Source of the DNA: Agrostemma githago
Taxonomy: Eukaryota; Streptophyta; Magnoliopsida; Caryophyllales; Caryophyllaceae
Assembly: GCA_958450325.1 (NCBI GenBank)
Contig: OY288246.1
Span: 38,620,544 to 38,684,543, forward strand
Direction of reading: 5' to 3'
Length of the DNA stretch: 64,000 bases
Part shown: in pieces, positions 32,224 to 43,695 of the stretch
Layout of the letters: every line of letters begins with the position of its first letter
Numbering within the stretch: position 1 is the stretch's first letter
Notes under the pieces: generated by a model
Seen by the model: the letters and a program-made list of their open reading frames with translations, nothing else
What the model was told of the DNA's origin: nothing
Databases searched by the model: none
Made by a program: the position numbers and the translations under genes

Positions 32224-32300
32224 GTTACGCGAAGAGAGAGAAAACTTTCTCTCTCTAGGTCTGTTTTTCTCCCCAATTATGTTACGCGAAGGTTTCATCC

Positions 32301-33797
32301 ATGGCGTCCATCCCTCCCCTTAAACGCGGGCCTGGGCATCCTAGCAAGAAATAACAGCACCATGATCCCCCTCGGAATTGCGATTCTCAAGGTCCAGTTA
32401 TGGTGGGAGATGCTGCAGAATTGCCTGAGAAAACTAACGCCCAGAGTTCTTCGCAACGCACTTCGCTAAATGATGTAATTCTCAACGCTATGAAATCTGC
32501 TGGTAAATTTGTTTTTCCTGAGACTTTTAATACTGATTCTACTCATTCTGAGGTGGTTTATCCGTCTGCTAGTGCTAATCTTGAACATGTGGAAGCTATT
32601 GTTGCTCCCTCTGTTCCTGATAAGCCTGAAAAACAAAAAAAATGGTCTAATATTGTTCGAACGAATAAACAAATGGGCATGAATCTCTTCTATCGTGAAA
32701 GTAGTTCAAACTCGACTGAAATAGATATTGAATTGGAGGATTTTGCGGATGAAATGAAACTCTGGCAATTTACTCTTATGGGGAATGTCATAGGTTCCCG
32801 ACCTGTGTTGCAGACTATGCAAAAGTTTGTGTCTGATAACTGGGGTGGTATTGCATTGCCTGTTGTACAATACTACAAGAAAGGTTGGTTTTCCTTTCGC
32901 TTTTCATCTCAAGAGGATTTGACTAATGTCCTAAAAGGAGGACCATGGAAGGTGGGTATATCATCCTTAATTCTCAAAGAATGTACGCCATTATTTGCTG
33001 CAGAAATGGAGAGCATTACCACAGTACCAGTTTGGGTTCTGTTTCGTGATCTGGATCCTTTCATGTGGTCAGATGTGGTTTTGAGTAAACTGGCAAGTAA
33101 AGTGGGTAAACCTTTGTGTGCTGATTTGGCCACAACCACAAAGGCTAAACTATCATTTGCAAGGGTTCTAATTGAGGTGGATGTATATCAGCCTCTTCTG
33201 GATCATATTGTCATTAATACCCCCTTCTCTGGTCATTCAGTTCAGAAGATAGAGTATGAATGGGTGCCTTATTATTGCCGTGGTTGTGGTAAGCTAGGGC
33301 ACACTGTATCAAACTGTAAGTGGGAGAAGAAAAAGCTGAAAGCAAAAGAGGAGGCTGAAAAGGCTGAGAAGTTAACAGAGCTAGGTAGTACATTAGTTGC
33401 TAAGGAGGGTGGTGGGTCTCCTGAGGGTGGGATTACCCAAAATGGTGTTTCCCATCTAAATCCTAGCATTATAATGGCCTCAGGATGCTCTCGGATGGAT
33501 GGTCCTATGAATTGTGAGGCTGATCTGGCAGGGAAGGATAGTTACTGTCCTCCTGCAACAATTGTTCAGCCAGATTCTTTGGATAAAGGGAAAAGTGAAT
33601 ATTCTCCTAGGAAATTTTATCAGGATGATTTGTTTAAGCCGGTTCTGAAAAAGAACTCCTCTGCAGTTAAGGTTGTTCAGCCAATTTCTAAGGAGCATAT
33701 GGTTCTGGAGAATTCCTTTCAGGCACTACCTAATGAAGATAGTTTTCCTAATTCTTCTAGTGGCATCTTGAGCTATCCCATTCCTCTTGATAAATGA
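32301..33797 (+). pseudogene. L1-4 ORF1 with one early stop
   Basis: ATG at 32301 gives MASIPPLKRGPGHPSKK and then TAA at 32352-32354. The same frame continues without interruption from 32355 to 33797, so one nonsense codon is the only visible lesion. An internal ATG lies at 32400. The DUF4283-like part has LWQFTLMGNVIGSRPVLQTM, GGPWKVGISSLILKECTP and VPVWVLFRDLDPFMWSDVV. The zinc knuckle is CRGCGKLGHTVSNC, followed by a Lys-rich stretch. The C-terminal tail has few of the GGTSEPL modules seen in L1-1 and L1-3. The stop overlaps the ORF2 start in ATGA (33794-33797). Confidence 0.9.
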
Positions 33798-36700
33798 AGA
33801 TTGCGTCATGGAATATAAGGGGGTTCAATGATTCAATAAAACATAGTAAGGTGAAGGAGTTCTTCTATTCTAATAAGTTGGATGTTCTTGGTCTCCTTGA
33901 GACATGGGTGAAGCATAAAAAAGCTAGTCGTATTATCAATAATACTTTTAGAAATCTTGAGGTTCTTACTAACTATTCTCATCATTATAATGGTAGGATT
34001 TGGCTTATTTTCAATCCTAACACTATTAAGATGCCTGATGTATTCTATTCTGACCAAACCATCTCTTGCTTGGTTCATCATTTGGAGACTAATACACATA
34101 TGAAGCTCAGCATGGTGTATGGGGGAAATGATGCTGGTACAAGGGAAGGATTATGGGAATCATTGGTTACCTTAAAAGATAATAAACCTTGGCTTGTCCT
34201 TGGAGATTTCAACATAGTAAGAAGTCCTGATGAGAAGATGAGTTCTATCCCACCATCTCTACAGGACATGCTTGCTTTCAACACTTGCCTCTCCACATGT
34301 CTGCTTGATAACCTCAGAAGTTTAGGTTGTGATATGACATGGAATAATAAACAGGGGCCCTCTTATAGAGTATGGTCCAAACTTGACAGGGTGCTGGTTA
34401 ACCCTATATGGTATACTAGTTTTCCTTTTTCTTCTGCTGTTATTTCTGAAGCTAGCTTGTCAGACCATTCTCCTATTCTAGTGCAAGTCCTGGAACTAGC
34501 ACATAAGCCTAGGAAATCCTTTAGTTTTTTAAACAGTTGGATATCTCATCCGGAGTTCATGCATGCTGTTAAGACAGCATTGAGGGGTAAAGTTGCAGGG
34601 TCACCCATTTATAGTCTTTTTGGTAAGCTAAAATTGGTAAGGAAAGCTCTGCAAGCTTTCCACAAAGTGTACTACTCCAATGTTTATGATAGAGTTAAGA
34701 AGGCAAAGCAAGATCTAATCTCTTGTTAAGAAAAGCTAAGGGATACTCTTTTTTCTGATAAACTTATCCTTGAGGAAAAAGATTTGTCTATCAATTACAG
34801 CAATCTGAAAGGGGCTGAGCTTGACATGCTCAAACAAAGAGCTAAAATACAAGACTTACAACTTTCAGATTGCTCAACCAAATATTTCTATGCTAAAATA
34901 GCTGAAAGACGAAATATCCAAATGGTTGGCTCAATTAAAGACTGTTCTGACAGTACTCATGAGGGGACTGTAGTTGTTGCCAATGCTTTTCAAGCTTATT
35001 ATGATGGCCTTTTGGGTCAGGATCATAAGGTTGAACCTGTTAATACCTGTAGTATCCATAAAGGGGTATGCCTTACTGGTGTGCAGAAATAGCAACTGGT
35101 TTCTCCTATCACAGTTGAGGAAACCAAAGAAGCAGCTTTTAGCATGGATTCGAATAGTAGCCCTGGTATGGATGGCTTTTCTGATGGATTTTTCAAAGCT
35201 TCTTGGAGTATTATTGAAGAGGACTATTGTAGAGCTGTTTCTAGTTTCTTTTTGAAAGGTCATATGGCCAAGCAAGCTAATTCCACACTGATTACTCTGA
35301 TTCCTAAGAAGAAGGATGCCTCTTTTGTGGTGGATTTTAGACCAATTTCATGTTGTACGATGTTCTATAAGACTGTAAGCAAAATCTTATCTAACAGGCT
35401 CAAACCTATTTTGCCTGTTATCATTGGTGAAGAGCAAGCAGCCTTTGTGAAGGGTAGGAGTCTCTTTGAGAACACTCTTCTCTCCCAAGCTCTAGTTAAA
35501 GGATATACCAGGAAGTTCATAATTCCTAGGTGTATGGTAAAGGTCGACTTCAGAAAGGCTTTTGACTCCTTACAACGGAAATTCATTGCTGATATGTTAG
35601 ATAAGTTTGGATTTCCTCCCATGTTTATTACATGGATCATGGGTTGTATCTCAAACCCTTGGTATTCCTTTAAGCTGAATGGGGGAATATATGGCTTCTT
35701 TCAAGGCAAGAGTGAGATTAGACAAGGGGATCCTTTCTTGCCCTATTTGTTTGTCTTAAGTATGGAGGTTCTCTCAAGAGCAATGAGGGTGATAGGAACC
35801 TTGGATCGGGTTTCTTTTCATCCTAAGTGTTGTAGGATTAACCTTACTCATCTTATTTTTGCTGATGATCTAATGATCTTCTCTAGAGGTGATGTCCCTT
35901 CTGTTCATGCTATAAAGTGTGTTCTTGACTCTTTTGGACATATGTCTGGGCTTAAAGCAAATCTGGATGAAACCTGCATTTATTTTGGTTGTACTCATCT
36001 TTTGGTTCGGCAGGAAATTTTGAGCTGTACAGGGTTTACATCAGGTTCTTTCCCTTTTAGATACTTGGGTGTTCCCTTAAATGATGCAACCATCAAAATC
36101 TCTATGTATGATTCCTTGATAATCAAGATTCAACAGTCTATAAGGCATTGGACCACCAGTCTTTTATCATATGCAGGAAAAGCTCAACTAATTAATTCAG
36201 TAGTTTTTGGGTTGGAGAACTTTTGGTGTTCCAGTATCCTTCTTCCTAAAGCTGTAACTAAGACAATTAATAAACTGTGTAAAGATTTTTCTGGGGAATT
36301 ATGCCAGGAGATAGGAGCCTCATATTCAAGAAATGGAGGGAGATTTGTAGGCCTTGGTCTGCAGGTGTCTTTAATATTAAGCAACTAGAAGCTTGGAACA
36401 AAGCTTTACTTACTAATTAGATTTGGAAACTGTCTGATAACCTTGGTAGCATGAGGATTAAGTGGTGTCACGCATATATTCTTAATGATTCTTCCATCTG
36501 GACAGTTGTTTCCAAGGAATTTTTCTCTTCTGGATTGAAGAACATCATCCAAATCAGGGATGAATGCATTCAGAGAACTAGCTCCATTCAGGCTGCTAAT
36601 GATTTTATTTCCAGTTGTGTTTCTGGCGGCAGGTTTAAAGTCTCTTTGGCTTATGATTTCTTCAATAATGATTTTTCTTCTGCACGATGGAGCAAAAGCC

Positions 36701-37194
36701 TGGTCTCATCTATTATGATTCCTCGACATAAGCTCATCATGTCCCTTGCTGCTTACAACAAACTCCCAACTGTGGATAATTTGCAAAAGAAAGGCTTTCA
36801 ATTATTAGCAAACAGATGTGTCCTCTGTCAGCAAGATGAGGAATCTGCAAGGCATCTCTTCTTTAATTGTAGTTACTCTACATCTATGTGGGTTCAAGTA
36901 CTACAGTGGCTCGATATATCTATTCCTTCTTCTAGGCTTGTTGCTGGGCTAAGATGGATATCTTCCCCACAACGAAAGCATCACTAGAAGGTTGAATGGT
37001 ACAAGACGAGTATTGCAGCAGCAGTATACCTTATTTGGAAAGAACGAAACACCAGGGTGTTCAGCTCAGCCCGTACTAGTGTATCAAATCTGTTCTTGCA
37101 GTTGAAATTTGTTGTTTCAGTAAGATTCTCCATGTATAAACTTAATCCTAGATATAAAAAGATTATAGATAGAATGATAGCTTTGCCTAGCTAG
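33794..37194 (+). pseudogene. L1-4 ORF2 (APE endonuclease, RT, zf-RVT), broken
   Basis: ORF2 starts MKIASWNIRGFNDSIKHSK at 33794. The endonuclease shows LGLLETWVKHKKA, HYNGRIWLIFNP, WLVLGDFNIVRSPDEK, WSKLDRVLVNP and SDHSPILV. The RT shows NSSPGMDGFSDGFFKASW, FRPISCCTMFYKT, VDFRKAFDSLQRKF, IRQGDPFLPYLFVLS and LIFADDLMIFSRGD (near residue 690). The zf-RVT part has NRCVLCQQDEESARHLFFNC. Lesions are stops at about 34727 and 35090, a frameshift near 36290 (FSGELCQ after LCKDF), and stops near 36418 and 36985. The final stop is at 37192-37194. Catalytic motifs are intact. Confidence 0.92.
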
Positions 37195-37273
37195 ACCCTT
37201 AGTGTGCTATTTCTTTTGCATTGTAATTTCATTTACATCTAATGAAATGATACCTTTTTTGCAAAAAAAAAAA

Positions 37274-37296
37274 ATAATAATAATAATAATAAATAT
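37274..37296. repeat. Short TAA array after L1-4
   Basis: About six TAA units joining the L1-4 tail to the truncated start of L1-5. Confidence 0.85.
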
Positions 37297-37686
37297 TAAA
37301 AATAAATTTAGTGTTTGGAAGGTTGAAACTAACTATTCTTCTCATTACAATGGGAGAATTTGGTTGTTCTATAATCCTGTTAAGATCCAGATTACTCACA
37401 TCTCTAGTAGTGACCAACATATTACTTGTTTGGTCTCTCATCATTTGTCTCAATGCTCTTTTTGGCTGAGTGCTGTTGATGGAATGAATGATGGAAAGGA
37501 TAGAGATGGGCTCTGGGATTTCCTTATATCCTTTGCTCCCTCTGTTCCTTGGATAGTCCTAGGAGACTTCAATGTGGTTAGAAGTCCTGAGGAGAAATTT
37601 GGGCTCAACCCTCCTTCACTGAAGGATATGTTTGATTTTAATGCATGTCTAATGTCTTGCTCTCTGGATGATATGCACAACTGTGG

Positions 37687-37687
<1 letters not shown>

Positions 37688-37752
<65 letters not shown>
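37688..37752. repeat. AAT microsatellite left of RLE-5, about 21 units
   Basis: It starts within L1-5 coding sequence, at the place where other copies encode W-N-N-K (TGG AAT AAT AAG), and ends at the 5' end of RLE-5. Confidence 0.95.
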
Positions 37753-37753
<1 letters not shown>

Positions 37754-38556
37754 GTTATTCCTAGGGTTTTTGCCGCCGGCCACGGTGGTCGTCCTGCTCG
37801 CCGGCGTTCGTCCGCCTTTCCTCCGTCGCCGCCTGTCCGGTCAGTTTTCCCTCCTTCCTCTGTCGCTGGTTCTGTTCTGGGTTCTTGCTGCCCCTGCTCT
37901 GCTGCCATCGCTGGGGTCCCTCTGCCGCCCTTTGCCGCCGCCAGATGTCGGAGCTTCACCGGCGACTCGCCTTTTGTCCTGTCCTTTGATCTGCCGCCGT
38001 CGAGCTCCCTCAGCCGCTGCCGTTTCGTTTGTTCCTCCATCCTTTTCTAGGTCCGGCACTTGGCTTCTGCTGGTCTTCATTGCCGGAACCCGCTTTCTCG
38101 TCGGAATTCCCCTGCTGGCTCTTGTCGCCGGCCCGCCCCCGCCTGAAGCTTTCTTCTTCTCCGGCAAGCTGTTGCCGGTTTGTCGGTTTTCTCCTCTTCT
38201 GTGGTGTTCCCCTGTTTCCTCTTGTTTGCTGCTCTTTTTGAGGTTGTTTTGGCCTCGGTTTTTCCGTCTCTCCGCCGCTTTGGGTTAGGTTTTTGTCAGG
38301 GGTTGACTGCTGTTTTGCTTCTTGGGTCGGGTTTTGGTTTTCGGGTTGCTGTTGTTTGCTTGTTGGTTGCTGCTTACTTCTTTTTGTGGTCTCGGGTTTC
38401 GGTTTTTGGTTTTTTTTGGCTGTTGTGCTGTTTGGTTGCTGATTTCTCCTTCTTCTCTTGTGGTTTTGGGTTTCGGGTTTCTTTCTCCTTCGCCCTCTGC
38501 TTTGCTCCTGTGGTTCGATTCCTGTGTATTGCTTTTCCTTTTTGCCTTACTCTGCC
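37753..38556 (+). other. RLE-5 5' untranslated region
   Basis: A strongly CT-rich and partly CCG-rich stretch with no conserved protein visible. Open frames in it are compositional. It may contain an internal promoter, as in other LINEs, but no specific site is recognised. Confidence 0.6.
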
Positions 38557-41500
38557 ATGCCTCCTTCAGTTCGCTTCCATTGTCCGTTCGTGGGTCTTTT
38601 TGATTGTCAAGATGGGTGCGGACAAGGTCTTACCAAACAATCCCTGCTCGTTCACTTGCGCAACCGCCATTTCTGTGCCGGTGCTCAGGTATTAACGCGA
38701 CAAACCCTCTCCAGTAGCTTGTCTGTCTACTCTTTGGCTGAGGTCACCTTTAAGCGTATGAGTGTTTGGTTGAGTGGTGTTTGCCTTTCGACTTATTCGC
38801 TTACTTCTAAATGTCGGCATGGGACGAGGGAGTATGTTGAGGCGCCTGATTGTGGGGATGGGTTCGTTCGGTTTATTCTGTATGACCTCCCTCGCCCCGT
38901 TCCGTCCCCTATGCCGTCAGTGGGAGGTATTGATCAGGACTTGCTCTCTGGCCTTTCTTTGACTTCTCTTGATCGTTTGCTCTCTAAGGAGTTGCGCACA
39001 GTTAAATCTATTCCCCCTAAGTGTCGTCTTGGATTCGCGCGGGTTTTGAAGGGTGCCTTGGATGATGTTGTTGCCTCCCCTTTTGATATTTCTTGTTGGG
39101 TTTCCTTGCTTGTCTTACCTCTTTGTGTCTTAAAGACCTTTGCCCCGAGGAGTAGTCTGGAGTGTAGAACTGCTATTAGACGTCAACGTCAAGAAGAGGC
39201 TATTGCCGGAGCTATTCGTACTTGGGGAGTGCCGGGTGGGAAGTTGTTGCTCTTGCGCGAAGCCCTAGCGGAGGTCTCCCCTTCTTTTGGTGCGGTGGAG
39301 GAGGTTGACTTAGGTGAGCTCAACGTCCATCAGTGTCGTAAGAAGATTTCTGATGGTCATTACACAGCTGTTGTTCGTGTTCTCTCCTCGTCCGGGGTAG
39401 CTCCGTACACTGATGCCACCCTTCGAGCCCTCCAGGATAAGCACCCAGCTGCTCTTCCTCCTGCCCTCCCGGCTGGGCCTTTTGGCCCCTGCCTCGAGGC
39501 GTCGGTTTCTGTTGTTTTGGACATGATTCGGAGTTTCCTCCGGGGCACAACTTGTGGGAGGGATGGTTTTCGGGCCCAACATCTGCTAGACTATTTGAGT
39601 GGTGCTGCTATTGCCATTTCCGATGAGCTAATTGCCTCTATCGCTCGGGTGGTCAATCTTTTTCTCGATGGGAAGTGTCCACAGGTGTTGGGTGAGTACA
39701 TTGCCAGTGCTCCGCTCACCCCGCTTGTTAAGCCAGGGGGAGGGGTTCGTCTTATTGCTGTGGGCACCATCTGGAGGCGCCTTGTTTCCAAGGTTGGAGC
39801 TTACTTGGTTGGCCCATCTTTAAGGGGATATTTTGAGGGTCTTCAATTCGGGGTAGGTGTTTCTAGCGGGGGTGAGGCTATTCTGCATTCCTTGAACCGC
39901 CTTGTTGAGGATCGTGGTGCTGATGTGGGTCTCTCCATGTTACTTGTCGATTTCCAGAATTCCTTTAACTTGGTCGACAGGGAGACTATGCTGGGGGAGG
40001 TTCGCCGTCAGTGCCCTGCCCTCTCCAATTGGGTTGAGTTTTGTTACTCCAGTCCTGCTAGGCTCTACTATGGGAAACACTGTCTCCGCTCTTGCCAGGG
40101 TGTCCAGCAGGGTGACCCCTTACGCCCCCTCCTTTTCTCCCTTGTTCTGCATTCCCTGGTTTGTAGGAACAGGGACTCCTTTGATCTTTGCTTCCAGGCT
40201 TGGTACCTCGATGATGGCACCATCGTTGGGGATACACTTGTTGTGGGGAAGGTTCTCCAAATGATTATGGACGAGGGTCCCCGTTCTGGCCTCCATCTCA
40301 ACGTTACTAAAACGGAGATTTTCTGGCCTATCGAAGACCCAAGCAGTAGGGTTGCTGGTGTTTTCCCCACCACTATTGCCAGACCCTTGGATGGTGTTAA
40401 GGTCCTGGGGGGGCCGGTCAGCGTGTGTCCTGCTTTCAGCGGTGCTCTTGTCTCGAAGAGGGTTGCCCGTACTATTGAGCTTATGGACTTGGTTGCCACG
40501 ATTGAAGACCCCCAGTGTGAGTTACTTCTTCTCCGGGCGTGCACAGGTATTTCTAAGCTATACTTTGCTTTGCGCAGTTGCTCTCCCCGTGCTTTTGGGT
40601 CGGCCCACCTTTCTTTCGACACTGCGCTCCGATCTAGTCTTGAGCGTATTGTCACGGCGTCCGGACCCAGTTTCGGGGAGTGGCAGTGGCGGCTGGCCAC
40701 CCTCTCCTTTTCTGTAGAGGGCTCGGTATCTTCGCCGCTGCGGATGCCCTGCACTTTGCCTTCCTTGCTTCTCGCCTCCAGTCTGCCGATTTACAAGCTA
40801 AGCTGCTTCGTCCCTCCGAGATCGCCTCTCCGGGATTTGCCTTTGAGTCTGCCTTGAGTGGATTTGTTGAGGCTACCGGTTCTGACTTCTTGGGTAACCT
40901 CTCTGAGATCGTTGCCCCAAAACTAATGAAGGAATTGGCAGATATATATTTCACGAGGGTTGCTTCAATGGCGGAATCTGTTTTCTCCTTGATTCCTTGA
41001 CAGGTTGCCCTGTGGAAATCTCAGCAGGGAGACCATTCTTCTGACTGGTTGAGGGCTGTCCCTATTACTGGGCTTGGGCAAACCATGAACAGTCGGACAT
41101 ATCGCAGTGTGCTTAGCTACCGCCTGGGAGTCCCTTTGTTTCCGCCTTCTGGGACTTGCTCTTCCTGCTCCAGGGCTCTCAGAGAGGATATTTTTGGGGA
41201 TCACGCGGTTTCCTGTGCTGGTACTGTGGGGATTAAACATCGCCATAACCTTGTCCGGGACACACTGTTGGATATTTGCTTTCGGACGGGGATCTCTGCA
41301 AGTAATGAGGTGGAGATTGGCCTCTGCGATGATAACGACAAGCCCTTGCGACCTGCCGACCTTCTTCTCTACTCGTGGGACAGAGGGCGTGATGTTTGTG
41401 TTGACCTGATTGGGTCCTCTCCTTTGACCCAGTCTGGCTTGACTTCTTTTGAGCCCGGGCGGGTCGTTGCCGATGCTGCCCGTCGTAAGTGTGCCAAGTA

Positions 41501-41726
41501 TCAGGCACGCTGCACGACGATTGGGTATGGTTTCTTACCTTTCTCCTTCTCCTCTCTCGGTGAGCTCGACACGGATGTTGTTTCTCTGCTCCAGCGGATT
41601 CGGAAATTCGCTTTATCACAAGACGCTGGAGCGCGTGCCGCAGTTCATATTTTCACAAGAATTAGCTTTGTAATTGCTAAGGGAGTGGGGGCCTAGATAG
41701 TATCTCGGCTTCCTTCTAACTTGTAA
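38557..41726 (+). pseudogene. RLE-5 polyprotein: C2H2 finger, RT, CCHC, PD-(D/E)XK-like nuclease
   Basis: ATG at 38557 is chosen because it directly precedes a C2H2-type finger, CQDGCGQGLTKQSLLVHLRN then RH (C-x3-C-x11-H-x4-H). RT motifs are RLIAVGTIWRRLVSKVGA, LLVDFQNSFNLVD (about residue 465), GVQQGDPLRPLLFSL, WYLDDGTIVGD (about 550), GLHLNVTKTEIFW and VLGGPVS. The C-terminal part has CSSCSRALREDIFGDHAVSC (about 867) and LRPADLLLYSWDRGRDVCVD (about 930). The end is GVGA, then VSRLPSNL. Only three lesions are seen: a frameshift near 40718, TGA at 40998-41000 and TAG at 41694-41696; both stops look like C-to-T changes (CGA, CAG). About 1055 residues. Confidence 0.87.
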
Positions 41727-41758
41727 TTTGTTCTGGTGTTTAATGCGAGTTCCGTTTT

Positions 41759-41784
41759 ATAATATATAAAAAAAATAAAAAAAA

Positions 41785-41850
<66 letters not shown>

Positions 41851-41871
41851 TAACAATAATAACAATAATAA
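41759..41871. repeat. AAT-type microsatellite right of RLE-5
   Basis: A/T-rich start (ATATAAAAAAAATAAAA), then about 20 AAT units and AAC/AAT mixtures, ending where L1-5 sequence resumes at GGTATTAAAAGATTTTC. Confidence 0.93.
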
Positions 41872-43299
41872 AGGTATTAAAAGATTTTCATAAGATGCAT
41901 TTTTCTAACATCTCCTCTAGAATTCTTGAAGCAAAGGAGGGCCTGATTGATAGTCAGAAACAACTACAAGATGATCCTTTTTCCTTAGCTCTTATTAATA
42001 AGGAGAAAGATGCATCTGATACCTATTATAATTTGAAAAAAAAATTGAGCTAGCTATGTTACAACAAAGAGCCAAGGTTAAGCACATTCAACTTACTGAC
42101 TGCTCTTCTAAATACTTTTTCTCTAAGATCTTTGAAAGAAAGACTCAACAGATGATTGGGACTATAAATGATGTTGACAGTAATGTTAGAAAAGGGGCAA
42201 AAGAAGTTACTCAAGCTTTCCAGGATTACTATTTAAACTTGTTAGGTAAAAGTACACATGTTGAGAATTTATCTCAGCTCTCTGGAGGATTACAACTGGA
42301 AGCCCATGAGGGTCTTATTTCTCCTATTACTCCCCTTAAAGTTAAAGCTGCTATTTTCCAGATGGACTCTAACAGCAGCCCTGGACTTGATGGCTTTTCT
42401 GCACGGTTTTTCAAATCTGTCTGGCATATTGTTGGTCCTGATTTTTCTAAGGCAGCGGACTCTTTCTTTAAGACTGGACGTATGTCTAAACAAGCTAATT
42501 CAACTCTGATCTCTCTTATTCCTAAGAAGCCTAATGCTTGTAGTGTGATGGACTTCGGACCCATCTCATGATGTACTGTGTTTTATAAAGCTATATCTAA
42601 GGTCTTGGCAAACAGACTGAAGGTTGTCTTGCCATCTCTGGTGGGGGAGGAGCAGGCTGCTTTTATAAAAGACAGAAGCATTTTTGAAAACATATTATTG
42701 TCTCAAGCTCTGGTGAAGGGATATAGCAGGAAGTTCTTGACTCCTAGATGTCTTATAAAGGTGGATATTAGGAAAGCCTTTGATACATTACAGTGGGGAT
42801 TTGTAAAGCAAATGCTAACTCGGCTGAATTTTCCTCCTCTTTTTGTTAAATAGGTTATGGGTTGCATTCAGAATCTTTGGTACTCCTTCAAGATTAATGG
42901 AGGTGTTGAGGGTTTCTTTCAAGGGAAAAGTGGGATAAGGCAAAGAGTTCCCCTTTCCCCTTATCTTTTTGTCCTAAGCATGGAAGTTCTTTCAAAAAAG
43001 CTTAGAAATATCTGCTATCAGAATAATGTTTCTTTTCATCCCAAGTGTACTAGACTTAATCTTACACACTAGGTTTTTGTTGATGATCTCATGATTTTTA
43101 CTAGGGGTGATCTCCTTTCTATTATAGCTGTCAATCAGGTCCTTGATGACTTTGGTTCTCTGTTTGGTCTTTGTGCTAATAAAGATAAGACTAACATATA
43201 TTTTGGAGGTGTTTCTTCTGAGTTACAGGGGCTTATTCTGGTTGAGTCTGGCTTCAGTCTTGGGGTTTTTCCTTTTAAATTCACTACTACAAAACATCA

Positions 43300-43620
43300 A
43301 ATACACATGGGTCGTTTTCACTAATAGACATGGGTTTCACGACCCATGTTAAGTTGAGTGACATCTATTGTCAAATACTTAGACATAAGTCGTACGACCT
43401 ATGTCTATCTAAACCATAGACATAGGTTTTTCTAAGAACCCATGTCTATTTTTATATTAGACATAGGTTTGAATTAACCCATGTCTATAAAAACAATAGA
43501 CATGGATTTTTCGTTCGCCCTATGTCTATTTATAAATATAGACATGGGTTATTTATTTGTCCTATGTTTATTGTCATAGTACAGACATGGGTTATTTTGT
43601 ACGCCCTATGTCTATTGAAC
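43300..43620. repeat. CACTA subterminal repeats (ACATGGGT/ATAGACATAGG family)
   Basis: At least a dozen copies of an 8-12 bp motif around ACATGGG/ACATAGG in both orientations, spaced about 20-40 bp. Confidence 0.85.
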
Positions 43621-43695
43621 CGCTAAATTACAAAAAAAAATTACAAAACAGGCGGGGCACTTTCACATAAATTTTATTAATAAAAAAGTAATTAA

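Larger units (their letters stand above)
32224..37273 (+). mobile_element. L1-4: apparently full-length L1 LINE
   Basis: About 5.05 kb. The 5' UTR begins GTTACGCGAAGAGAGAGAAA, forming an inverted repeat with TTTCTCTCTCTAGG, and matches L1-3. ORF1 is 32301-33797 and ORF2 33794-37194. The 3' end TTTTGCAAAAAAAAAAAAT is followed by a short TAA array. It is the best copy for defining the family. Confidence 0.93.
37753..41758 (+). mobile_element. RLE-5: near full-length RLE-type non-LTR retrotransposon
   Basis: About 4.0 kb. It has an 800-bp GC- and pyrimidine-rich 5' UTR, one long ORF (38557-41726) and a short 3' UTR ending TTAATGCGAGTTCCGTTTTAT before AAT-type repeats. No APE endonuclease is encoded. 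Codon and base composition (GC-rich, many GTT/CTT/GGG) differ from the L1 copies. It is the longest of the five copies and should represent the full structure. Confidence 0.88.
37297..43281 (+). mobile_element. L1-5: 5'-truncated L1 LINE split by RLE-5 and cut by a CACTA end
   Basis: The left part (about 37312-37687) encodes the endonuclease middle (VETNYSSHYNGRIWLFYNP, WIVLGDFNVVRSPEEK). The right part (41872-43281) begins at LKDFHKMHFSNISSRI and runs to FPFKF, where the CACTA end starts. About 100-120 codons present in L1-3 and L1-4 between these points are missing. Either RLE-5 inserted with a target deletion, or the two parts come from different L1 copies. Both parts are on the plus strand. 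Confidence 0.8.
37312..43281 (+). pseudogene. L1-5 ORF2 pieces
   Basis: After the endonuclease piece and the RLE-5 insertion, the RT piece shows LQQRAKVKHIQLTDCSSKYF, DSNSSPGLDGFSARFFKSVW, VDIRKAFDTLQWGF, GKSGIRQRVPLSP (GD of RQGDP lost) and FVDDLMIFTRGD (FADD changed to FVDD). Stops occur near 42050, 42569, 42851 and 43069. The polymerase is inactive by several independent changes. This is the most decayed L1 copy in the chain. Confidence 0.85.

Noticed and set aside
37753..38556. Open frames in the CT-rich 5' region of RLE-5 as a separate ORF1
   Set aside because: Composition is biased, frames overlap on both strands, and no zinc knuckle or known ORF1 domain is visible.
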